18,670 bases of DNA, taken from Funneliformis mosseae. Lineage: Eukaryota; Glomeromycota; Glomeromycetes; Glomerales; Glomeraceae. Shown piece after piece: positions 10,659 to 18,670 of the stretch. The stretch spans positions 1 through 18,670 of the forward strand of contig CAJVPP010001657.1 of the NCBI GenBank assembly GCA_910592005.1, in the 5' to 3' direction. A model generated the notes under the pieces. The model was given only the letters and a program-made list of their open reading frames with translations, was not told the DNA's origin and did no database searches. The position numbers and the translations under genes were made by a program. The stretch's first letter is position 1, and every line of letters starts with the position of its first letter.

Positions 10659-10666
10659 TTCTAGAA
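10659..10666. promoter_or_regulatory. TTCTAGAA, heat-shock-element-like
   Basis: The word matches two inverted nTTCnn/nnGAAn units of a heat shock element, 190 bp upstream of the RRM-R3H ATG. A full element usually has three units, and the third is imperfect here. Confidence 0.25.
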
Positions 10667-10855
10667 TATCTTTCTACAAAATAAAAATATAATTTTTTTT
10701 TTCTTTCTTTCTTGTCTCTTGTCCTAGATTAAGTTCTATAAACATATTTCCTACTTTTAAATTTTTCACATCTCTTTATATAATCATTAATACATTTTTG
10801 TGTGATAACATATATCTGTATCTATATATATATATATATAAAAAAAACACACAAA

Positions 10856-12719
10856 ATGGGAGACGATATCGAACTTTCCTTCGATGATACTTTTGAGGAT
10901 CACTCCGTCGATTCCGATACTGCAATTTCTAGGTCAAACTCTTTTAAACTTAAAAAGGGAACCGATAGTCAAAGGAGAAAAGAGAAACGACGGTCAAAGG
11001 TTTGTTTTTTATTCAGTAGTAATAACCTTCTCTCACATATATATATATAATTATATATGTGAAAATCTGGATTAACATCTGGATAATTATTTTAGAGATC
11101 ATTCTTGTTTTACCTCAATAACGATAACGATTTTTACTTATTTATATTTATATATATGTGTGTATGTTCATTCATCCTCCTTATACAAAAATATTCTCTT
11201 TAGCTTTGGTATGAGAAAACCACCAATTCTGCTGCTCAAAGCGATAGTGAAGCCAGCGTTGGCGCCCAGGAAACGATTCCAACTGCCATTGTTATAAAAA
11301 ATATTCCATTCTCCATAAAACGTGATGCGCTACTAGCTACTCTTGTAAGTAAAAAAGAAAAAAAAATAATCTCGAATTGATTTACCTTTTTAATTATTTA
11401 TTAACTCCATCATTTCATTCATTTCCGGATCAAATTCGTCAATGTTCCGATCCAATAAAAATTCTTTACTTCAAATGTTCACGTGCATATTTATATTTTA
11501 ATCAGAATAACCTCGATATACCAAGACCGTATGCGTTCAATTACCATTTCGATAATGGTGTTTTTAGAGGGTTGGCTTTTGCTAATTACCGAACTCCAGA
11601 AGAAACAGATCTTGTTGTGTCCGCATTAAATGGGTATGAGGTTTCTGGTAGAAAACTTAGAGTTGAATATAAGCGTGTTTTGCCAGCTGCAGAAAGGGAG
11701 GCCAAAGAAAGAGAAAAGTTGGAAAAACAAAAGGCTGATAAGGAAAAGTTTGATCAAGAACCGTTGTTAATTAAACCTGAAAATGATTTGCTCGATAAGC
11801 CAAAGACAGACAGAAGCGAAAATGGAAAGGACAAGAGAGATTCCATGGTGAAAAGTCCTGGTAAATAATTGATGATAAGAATTATATTACTAGCAGATGT
11901 ATGGGATATATTTATTGATTTATTTATATATATATATTTTTTAATGTAGTACCGGAACAACTCGATCTTAATGATCCAGAAACGTTAAAATTCTATGATC
12001 AAGTGATTATCTTCCGTGACGATAAAACGCGCGAGGAATTGGTATTTCCGAAAACACTTAGTATTCCCCATCGTCGTACTCTACATTTAATTGCTCAAAA
12101 GCTTCAATTGTACCACTACAGCGAGGGTGAAGGCGAAGATAGAGTACTAAAAATTGTGCGAAAACCAGCATCGGCCGCTATCAACATTAAGGTTTCTTTT
12201 AAACATTTTACATCTTTAAATTTTTAAATGAATTTTATTATAATTAGAGGTTTAACAAAATTTTTTTTTTCATCTAGCAAACACCTTCTAGAAATGGTTC
12301 GTTGGGTAGACGTTCGGCCGCGCAGTTGTTGGCAAGTACAGGTTTATCGGAGAGTCCCTCAAATAGATCCACAAGAGGTGATCATTCTCCACTGTCGCGT
12401 TCACCATTCAGAAAATCTTGGCTGTAAGTTAACATTTTATCATTTATATTCTATGGAGTTTATAATTATATTTTTAAATCTAATATAAACCTTGATGAAT
12501 AGTTTAAACCTTAGCAATGACGGAACTCCAATCGTGTTTCCGATTAGACAACCGAGGGGACCAGATCCATCTCAGAACTTTGCTTATCGTCCTTCTCGAC
12601 TACATGCATCTGCTATTCCATACGGAGTACCAGATGATGATGTGACGAACAATTATGAGCATAGAAAATCCGGGCTATTCGACGTGCATGCACCTACTTT
12701 CCAATCGATCGCATCGTAG
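10856..12719 (+). CDS. RRM-R3H RNA-binding protein, Pin4/Cip type
   Basis: Six exons: 10856-10999, 11204-11344, 11506-11860, 11950-12191, 12278-12423 and 12515-12719, together 1233 nt and 410 aa. All introns are GT-AG and the frame is continuous. Residues 75-151 are an RRM with RNP2 IVIKNI (77-82) and RNP1 RGLAFANY (116-123). The YAFNYHFDNGVFRG block and the GRKLRVEYKRVLP end are diagnostic of the fungal Pin4/Cip1/Cip2 family. A charged E/K-rich linker (about 156-210) follows. Residues 225-286 are an R3H domain with the R255-x3-H259 motif. The C-terminus is rich in Ser, Arg and Pro (SP and SR pairs) and probably disordered. The N-terminus is acidic. Family members act in mRNA control during stress, cell cycle and DNA damage. 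The SQ/TQ cluster of yeast Pin4 is not evident: only S38-Q39 and S362-Q363 are seen. The least certain junction is intron 5, whose donor overlaps an in-frame TAA. Confidence 0.9.
11034..11061 (+). other. Hairpin in intron 1 of the RRM-R3H gene
   Basis: CACATATATA (11034-11043) is the reverse complement of TATATATGTG (11052-11061), a 10-bp stem with an 8-nt loop. It lies 34 nt inside the first and longest intron (204 nt), whose donor is the weaker GTTTGT. It may be a simple AT microsatellite effect. Confidence 0.4.
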
Positions 12720-12733
12720 TTACTGTTATTTGT

Positions 12734-12739
12734 AATAAA
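12734..12739 (+). terminator. AATAAA polyadenylation signal, RRM-R3H gene
   Basis: AATAAA occurs only 15 nt after the TAG at 12717-12719, giving a very short 3' UTR if used. A second AATAAA at 13362-13367 would give a 3' UTR of about 650 nt. The choice cannot be made from sequence. Confidence 0.3.
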
Positions 12740-13448
12740 TAGGCAATGACACTAACTATATAAGAGTTCATAAAACTTCATGAAATTTGAAAGCGACGTA
12801 TGCATCTGTTATCTTTAGTATAATGTTTTTTTTTGTTTATGTTTTTTAATTTTATGACTTTTATTCGTCTGCAATGAAATTTTTTTTTATTTCCATTTAT
12901 TTTCTTATTTTCTTTGTTTTCTTATTGTAGTTTTTTTTTTATTTTTTTTTTTATTTTTATTTTTTATTTTTATTAGAAAGTTTGGTGTTTCACTTTATAT
13001 TATACACCACTCTGCTTTTTTTTCAATGTACTTTTGTAGTTTAACATATTTCAAATACATAGACAACTTTGCTTGAGGTTTATAAGTTAATTAGTTTATA
13101 AAAAAAAGAGATAACTATTATTTTCTGATCTTATGGAGAATTATAATTTTTTTCAAAAGACAATTTCATTACTTATTATATATATATATAAAAAAAAAAA
13201 AAAAAATTATTCCCCTATAAAAATAAATATTTCCCCCCTTCCCCCCTTTAGCTTTTTAAATCTATCATTTTTGTAATTTTTCACCTTTTTTTTTTTTTTC
13301 TTCACGTTTTATTTTTGACATTTTATAAAAAAAAAGAATTTTTATTTTCTTTATTGTTTTCAATAAAGATCAATAATTTGGACTTGCAAAAAAAAAAATG
13401 TTTTTTATTTATACATTATTTTTGCTCTTTATAGCAATGTTACACGCA

Positions 13449-13456
13449 TTACGTAA
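13449..13456. promoter_or_regulatory. TTACGTAA bZIP-type palindrome
   Basis: The word lies 59 bp upstream of the YEATS start codon. It equals the Yap-type response element TTACGTAA recognised by fungal AP-1-like bZIP factors. Its position close to the start supports a promoter role, but that is inference. Confidence 0.35.
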
Positions 13457-13515
13457 CCATATATTTAAAAAATATAAACGCCTATTTTATCGTCGTCAAT
13501 TTTTGTAAGGTAACA

Positions 13516-14526
13516 ATGTCAAACAAAAGAACAAAGGTACTTCTTATTCCTCAAGATTCGTTCCTCGTGTACATGAACGAAGACCTTTTTTTTTTTTCTT
13601 TCCACTTAGCTTTACTCGTTTTAAAAACATCAGGGAGTAACGGTAATAAGACCAATAGTATATGGTAATATCGCAACATTATTACCGCAAAAGAAGATTC
13701 CCGACTCTGACCATACGCACAAGTGGACAGTTTCGGTTAAAGGTTTAAATAATGAAGATATAAGTAGTTTTGTAAAGAAGGTGACCTTCAAATTACATGA
13801 AACGTACGCGAATCCTCAACGAGGTAAAGCCTAAAATGCATCACACCCATTTTTTTTAAAAAAAAAAGTCCAATTCGTCTAATTTTTTTTTTTTTAATTT
13901 GATAGTGGTTGAACATCCACCGTTCGAACTTACCGAAACGGGATGGGGAGAATTTGAATTAACGATAAAGTTACAGTTCGTTCCGGAAAGTGGCGAAAAA
14001 CCGGTGATGCTTTATCACAACCTAAGGTTACATCCCTATGAAGAGGATGGATCTATATCTACGGCCAACAAGAACAAACCAGTGCAGAGCTTCCAATACG
14101 ATGAGTTGGTAAGGACGATAATTTAATCTTTTTAAATTTTTTTAAATTATTTTTTTTAATACTTTATTAACCATCATCATTTATAATAATATTATTATTA
14201 GGTATTCACAGATCCAACGGAATATCTGTACCAAATATTTATACAACATCCTTCTTCGGGATTACAAACTCGATCTACGCCTAATAATCCATACAGTTTT
14301 GTGTTTATTTATTTATTTATTTTTTTATCATTTTACCTTTATTTTATTTTATACAAAACGATTTATATCATATTTAGGTGTACAAGCCGAAATAGATGAG
14401 ATCCGTAAGATTGAAGAGGCGACGAAAAAAGTGCAAGAACAATTAGTTATATATAAGGAAAAATTGGAAAAAACTACCAAAGAATTGGATGAAGTTAAGT
14501 TAGAATTGGAACGAGTCAAAAAGTAG
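13516..14526 (+). CDS. YAF9: YEATS-domain chromatin reader, Yaf9/GAS41 class
   Basis: Five exons: 13516-13536, 13634-13823, 13906-14108, 14202-14295 and 14378-14526, 657 nt, 218 aa. That is close to the usual 220-230 aa of the family. The YEATS fold spans about residues 8-150. Recognisable blocks are GVTVIRPIVYGN (8-19), HTHKWTVSVKG (34-44), FKLHETY (59-65) and PPFELTETGWGEFELTIK (75-92). The acyl-lysine pocket residues expected from GAS41 are present at H62, Y65, W84 and F87; position 64 is Thr where human GAS41 has Ser. Residues about 168-218 form a charged coiled coil, the part that in yeast Yaf9 joins the NuA4 acetyltransferase and SWR1 remodelling complexes through Swc4. It therefore probably reads acetylated histone H3 in the nucleus. 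Exon 1 codes only MSNKRTK. The exon 4 donor is GTTTTG, weak but the only one keeping frame. The symbol is by family and is not proven orthology. Confidence 0.92.
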
Positions 14527-14669
14527 ATCTTTTACTTTGGGTATGTATATGTTTTTATTATTTGTTCGTGTTTCAAAGAGTTACTAAAATTTTTGTTGTA
14601 TTGAAATAACTATAATGATGGAATTGTTTTAATGTATAACACGTATACTCTTTAGAAAAAGTTCTTTAC

Positions 14670-14675
14670 TTTATT
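14670..14675 (-). terminator. AATAAA on the minus strand, candidate PI31 3' end
   Basis: TTTATT on the plus strand reads AATAAA on the minus strand, 186 nt beyond the PI31 stop codon. It is a candidate polyadenylation signal only. Confidence 0.25.
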
Positions 14676-14743
14676 TAATATAAAGACATTTATTAATTTA
14701 GCTAATCAATAACACTAATGAAAATTGATTGAGGGAAGTATGT

Positions 14744-14749
14744 AATAAA
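14744..14749 (+). terminator. AATAAA polyadenylation signal, YEATS gene
   Basis: A canonical AATAAA lies 217 nt after the TAG at 14524-14526. It is downstream of the candidate PI31 signal, so the two mRNAs could share complementary 3' ends. Confidence 0.35.
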
Positions 14750-14861
14750 ATGCTATCATAAAATGGAATAATTTTTATAATTTTTAGAATTTTCAATACA
14801 ATATACAAAATATACAGTTCGTTATTTATAAATATAATGTGAATGAATATTGACAACTACT

Positions 14862-16632
14862 TTACATGAACATATCATTGTACCCCTAGAAATACGAAGA
14901 AAAATAATTAGATATAAAAATAGAATCACAAAAATTAAAAAGATTAATAAAAAAGATTAATATTATGTTAAAATGTACCGGAGGAGAAACCTCATCGTTA
15001 TCAGGTTCACCGCTGATTTCATATTTGAAAAAAATATATATATATGTGATTAATTATTTTAATATATCTATAATAGAAGATGATGATTTCTTTGACGTGT
15101 TTTACCTAAATGGATCTCCTCGCGGCCGACTAAATCGACCTCGTCCTGGAGCAGGCCCCCCAGGTCCAAATGGTACAATTGGATCAAATCTAGCACCAGG
15201 TGGAACGGATCCTCTATGATATAGAAATTAGATTAGTAAAATTTCGAACAATTTCCAATTAATAACATATGCACATACCTTGGAAGCGGTTGCGGTCCAC
15301 CACGGCCACCAGGAGGAACTCGTTGTCCAAATATAGGATGATCTGGCCCTACATACATCCCATTACCTCCAACACCTCCTAAGGGTTGAATTCCACCACC
15401 GCCAAATCTAAATATAAACGAAGAAAAATGTTGAGAATGAATTACGGGTTTCATTTAATGACAATTTGTAATCTAACTACCTTGGTGGCCCATAAATTGG
15501 ATTCGAGCCAAGTGGATCTAAATCATCTTGACCAACGCTGAAGGGATTGAAACTAAAGGGGAAAAAAACATAAACATTGGATTAAAGAATTTGTCGACTA
15601 TATTATTAACTAACTTATACCTTGATGGTTCATCACCACCGTATGGATCATCGAAGATCGGTGGTTGAAAGCGTGGTGGTTGACGTGTTGGAACGCGTAA
15701 GGGATCATTATAAGGTTCTTGTTGACGAGTACTAGGATTAGAAGTGGTCGCTGACCTATTAATAAAAGATAGATATGTATTATAGTTAAATATTCAAGTT
15801 CGCCCGATCAATTAATAAAAAAATTATTATATTATTTCACATACGTAGTTCTGGTTTCTTCATATCCAGGTTTATTTAACCCTGGAATTAATTTTTGCAC
15901 AATATTTATTTTATAAAGGTTGATCAGATCTTTGATACGACTTGTTGATATATACCCATTAATCATAGGTTCTTCATGATACTTTTCGGATGTGTATGGG
16001 AAAAACGATGGAGAAGTATAGTCATCCGTGATTAATTCCAATGTTGTTGTCTTATTATCCTACATTAATTAACACAATGATTTGGATTCATGAAAAAATT
16101 TTTTTTCGATCGATTAAAAAAAGTACAAACTTTTTTTTTTTAATTTACCTCAATTCCCATACCGTGAATTATAAACTTATTAGATAATCGCATGCATTTG
16201 ATCAAAAATGTGAATGATGATTGTGGGTGTTTGTATCGAAAAGCATATGAATTAGGACCTTGTTCATTCCACTCTTTCGGTAATCCTATAATATTGCCTT
16301 CAGAATCCCTTTTAATAATGTCACGATCAGCCTCTAAAAAATTTAGTTTTTGTGTCGAATTCAAACAATAATAATAAATAATAATAATAATAATAATAAT
16401 AATATAACAATTATATTTATAATTAAAAACCTTCCAAGCTGTCTTCCTCGCCAAGCCCAACAAGTCGAAAACCTACGGCTTGCATAATTGCATGAGTTAA
16501 TGCTGCCAAAGCGTCTTGACTTGAACCAAGTACTGTAATAGAACCTTCCCTCCCTTCTGATGGTTTTAGATTTTTGTCAATAATTGACAAGACAGCTTCA
16601 GGAGCTAACACATTATCAACTGAAGTTTCCAT
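14862..16632 (-). CDS. PI31-type proteasome regulator (PSMF1/Fub1 family)
   Basis: Nine exons on the minus strand, in coding order: 16431-16632, 16149-16333, 15845-16059, 15621-15755, 15481-15552, 15279-15407, 15106-15213, 14979-15012 and 14862-14885; 1104 nt, 367 aa. All junctions are GT-AG and in frame. Residues 1 to about 200 match the N-terminal FP domain: VGFRLVGLGEED (53-64) and LPKEWNEQGPNSYAFRYKHP (85-104). The rest is Pro/Gly-rich with NDPLRVP (217-223), DDLDPLG and PPGARFDP motifs like those of animal PI31. The protein ends PPGYNDMFM, matching the family's PPGYDDMYL-like end. Its last three residues, M-F-M, are a Phe variant of the hydrophobic-Tyr-X tail used to dock on the proteasome 20S core. 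PI31 modulates 20S activity and in animals assists proteasome transport. The start is the first ATG and precedes an FP-like sequence of normal length. Confidence 0.92.
16367..16403. repeat. AAT trinucleotide microsatellite in PI31 intron 1
   Basis: An (AAT)n run of about 12 units with one interruption lies in the first intron (16334-16430) of the PI31 gene, about 30 nt from the donor. It is probably length-polymorphic between strains. Confidence 0.8.
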
Positions 16633-16748
16633 TCCTACTCTTTAATGAATGTGAGAAAATAGCAAGACCTTATTTAAATACTTTTTGCATCTTTATTATA
16701 TAATCATGGCGTAATTGATTTGAATTATATCATTATTATCTTCAATTA

Positions 16749-16756
16749 TCACGTGA
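16749..16756. promoter_or_regulatory. TCACGTGA E-box palindrome, PI31 promoter
   Basis: The 8-bp palindrome containing CACGTG lies 116 bp upstream of the PI31 ATG (minus strand). CACGTG is bound by bHLH factors such as Cbf1 in fungi, and TCACGTGA is a preferred form. The same 8-mer occurs inside the 517-aa coding region at 8034-8041, where it is presumably chance. Confidence 0.4.
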
Positions 16757-16804
16757 CAAACATAATTTCAATGTAAGTATAAATTGATTAAATTAAAATA
16801 TATG

Positions 16805-16937
16805 AAAATGCTTATAACAAAAATTCAATTATAAATATTCATAAATTTATGAATATTTTTTATAATAAAAAAATTTTTAGTAATTTAATTAAATTAATTA
16901 TTATTGAATTAGAATTAATTAAAATTATAAGCATTTT
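16805..16937. repeat. Nested inverted repeat, possible MITE remnant
   Basis: AAAATGCTTATAA at 16805-16817 is the exact reverse complement of TTATAAGCATTTT at 16925-16937. Inside, 16833-16858 is a perfect 26-bp palindrome around ATAAATTTAT. The 133-bp unit sits where the gene island gives way to the right A+T-rich block. Size and terminal repeats would suit a small non-autonomous element, but I see no clear target-site duplication. Confidence 0.5.
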
Positions 16938-18044
16938 TTTATACTATCAAACTTATTTATTAAATATAAAAATTGCAAATAAGTAAAAATTCTTTTTTAT
17001 ATAAATATATATATATATATTTTTAATAATAATTAGATTTAAAAAAATTTAAAAGAATATATATATAAATTCATAAATCTATAAATTTATTTTATATTTT
17101 ATTTTAAAAAAGTTTATTATAAATCTTTTAAAATATAAAAAACTTACTTAAATATATTTTATAATTAAAAATTTTTTATTATTTTATATAAAAAAAGTAT
17201 AAAATCTAATCAATTTTCTTTAAAGTTATATAGTTACAATAATCTATATAATTATATTAATTATTTATTTTTAAATTGACATTTTTATATAAGTATATTA
17301 TAATAACTCTAAAAATTTAATTAATTATAAATTAAGTACTATTCTTTAAATTATAATTAATTATAATTTAATTACTTTATTTATAGTCTTATTTTTAATT
17401 TGAATTTATTTATTAAAAATAAAACTATATTTAGCTTATAATGTAAAATTATATATTTTTTTTATATTTTTATATTTTTTTATATAAAATATTTATAAAA
17501 TTTTATTATATTTAAATTACTTATATTTTAATTAAAAATTTTATTAGTTAACATAAGACTATATACACTTAGCAAAGAATATATACTGTCCATTTGCTTA
17601 ATAATTGAGTTAATACTGATTAATCTTTATATAAAAGTCTAAATAAAACAAATATCAGTGTAAATTTTTTAGTTAAAATCATTCTAAACTTAATAATAGT
17701 ATTTATTTCCTAGTATTAAAATATTATATATTATATATTATAGGTTAGATATCAAATATTAATAGAATACTAAATGTAAAAATGATTAAAGATAATTATT
17801 ATTAATACTGGTAAAATTATAAAATAAGTAATTATTAAAATTAGTAAACATTTGATTCTAATACACAATATATATATATATATTACTTATTAATTATTTA
17901 CAAATTTTATATTAAAAAATAAATAATAAAATAATATAAATTTAAGATTTTTGCCTACATTAATAATAATTATTTAATTTATTAATAATAGTTAAAAAAT
18001 ATTTTAATATTATATTTATTAAAAGTATAATTAAAATTGCTTAT

Positions 18045-18233
18045 TTAAATTTATTTTAAATTTAATAAAACATTTTAAACTTTAGTTTTACTAATTTTTA
18101 ACTTTGATATAATTTTATTTTTTCTGAATTTTGCAGATTTTTAATAAGATTTAATCTAATTTTATTAAATTTTATTTTTTTATCATTTAAATGACTTGCA
18201 AAATCTCTAGATTTTATTTAATAATCTTAAATA
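18045..18233 (-). repeat. Dispersed repeat, copy B (inverted)
   Basis: The reverse complement of this segment aligns with 4050-4225. The conserved core in plus orientation is ATGACTTGCAAAA at 18191-18203. It has an insertion of about 20 nt relative to copy A. It has lost several G/C positions kept in copy A, suggesting more decay. The two copies face each other across the gene island. Confidence 0.75.
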
Positions 18234-18670
18234 TAATATAATAACTTAATTTTTTATACAAATATTTTAAAAATCTAATAGTTATAAAGTATTTTTATTA
18301 TATTAATATAAAAAAATAATATAACATATCTTTAATACAAATATAGCTAAATATAACTAAATTAAATTTTAAATAATAAAAATATATAATAATCTTTTTT
18401 TATTAAATAAAAATATTTGTTAACTACATCTACATTTATTATAATAAAAATAAATTTTTAAATGTTAATTTAGTTACATTTTTTATTAGTCATTTAATAT
18501 TTTAATTTATTTAAACATATTTATAAATATTAGATAAATTTATTAGATAATTAAAACTATACTATTTTTTATTTTAAAAGTTTAATATAATATAAACAAA
18601 AAAATAAAAATTTTATAATTATATAAAAATTAATAAAATTGCATTTAAAAAAATACTGTTTCTTAAAGAT

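Larger units (their letters stand above)
8106..10855. other. Long intergenic region upstream of the RRM-R3H gene
   Basis: About 2.7 kb without a supported gene. It contains the 3' end of the 517-aa gene, a G+C-richer patch at 8440-8600, an 8-bp inverted repeat with a 4-nt loop at 8863-8882 (GATTGATT/AATCAATC), a CACGTG at 8675-8680, and three tandem ATGCAA units at 9987-10004. From about 10380 to the ATG it is dominated by T and A homopolymers typical of a fungal promoter or leader. A TATATAA word lies at 10777-10783, 73 nt before the ATG, but such words are expected by chance here. I see no tRNA, rRNA or snRNA. Confidence 0.6.
12720..13515. other. Intergenic region between the RRM-R3H and YEATS genes
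   Basis: About 800 bp holding the 3' end of the RRM-R3H gene and the promoter of the YEATS gene. It contains long T tracts (12880-12980), an AT run at 13177-13190 and two C6 tracts (13233-13238 and 13241-13246). There is no open frame of note and no RNA gene. Confidence 0.6.
14527..14861. other. Convergent intergenic region, YEATS and PI31 genes
   Basis: The 335 bp between the stop codons of two converging genes must hold both 3' UTRs. It is A+T-rich with no open frame. Plus- and minus-strand polyadenylation words lie within 75 bp of each other, so the two transcripts may overlap at their tails. Confidence 0.6.
16800..18670. other. A+T-rich gene-poor block (right)
   Basis: Composition changes sharply within about 200 bp of the PI31 start to roughly 90% A+T. 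No open frame is worth reporting. Features are palindromes (for example a perfect 22-bp one at about 17347-17368), AT dinucleotide runs near 17003 and 17870, and copy B of the dispersed repeat. No transposon protein or RNA gene is recognised. Confidence 0.7.

Noticed and set aside
10777..10783. TATATAA as a TATA box for the RRM-R3H gene
   Set aside because: Position is plausible, but such words are so frequent in this DNA that it carries little information; noted only in the intergenic entry.
13233..13246. Two C6 tracts as a G-quadruplex on the minus strand
   Set aside because: Only two long G runs are close together, with one shorter run farther away; not enough for a confident four-run quadruplex.
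14965..15219. Plus-strand frame with Gly/Pro-rich sequence opposite PI31
   Set aside because: It is the antisense of PI31 exons 7 and 8 across an intron; the minus-strand reading gives family motifs.
1..18670. CRISPR arrays, tRNA or rRNA genes, bacterial operons
   Set aside because: No spaced direct repeats, tRNA boxes or rRNA-like segments were seen, and the spliced genes show a eukaryotic nuclear origin.

Overview
This window looks like nuclear DNA of an AT-rich, early-diverging fungus. A Glomeromycotina genome (Rhizophagus-like) fits best. The reasons are strong A+T bias between genes, many short GT-AG introns (65 to 204 nt), and fungal-type protein families. The species is an inference; the protein families are read directly from spliced translations.

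Layout. About 1-4800 and 16800-18670 are very A+T-rich, roughly 90% by eye, with no open frame worth calling. They hold inverted repeats and decayed repeat copies. Between them lies a gene island of about 12 kb. It contains: (1) an intronless plus-strand gene at 6552-8105, 517 aa, with a weakly BTB-like N-terminal half and a Pro/Ser/Thr/Asn repeat tail; (2) a six-exon plus-strand gene at 10856-12719, 410 aa, encoding a Pin4/Cip-type RNA-binding protein with an RRM followed by an R3H domain; (3) a five-exon plus-strand gene at 13516-14526, 218 aa, encoding a YEATS-domain chromatin reader of the Yaf9/GAS41 class; (4) a nine-exon minus-strand gene at 14862-16632, 367 aa, encoding a PI31-type proteasome regulator (PSMF1/Fub1 family). 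I derived the exon structures by hand, from reading-frame continuity, GT/AG sites and family motifs.

The genes do not form a pathway. They are independent housekeeping or regulatory genes: RNA binding, chromatin, the proteasome, and one unknown. The YEATS and PI31 genes converge with 335 bp between their stop codons.

I see no clear unknown multi-gene system. The most interesting points are: a 24-nt terminal exon that supplies the proteasome-docking C-terminus of the PI31 protein, with an in-frame alternative tail if the preceding intron is kept; four consecutive in-frame (phase 2-2) exons in the same gene; a diverged repeat family with one copy in each A+T-rich block, in opposite orientations; and a nearly perfect 57-bp foldback in the left block.
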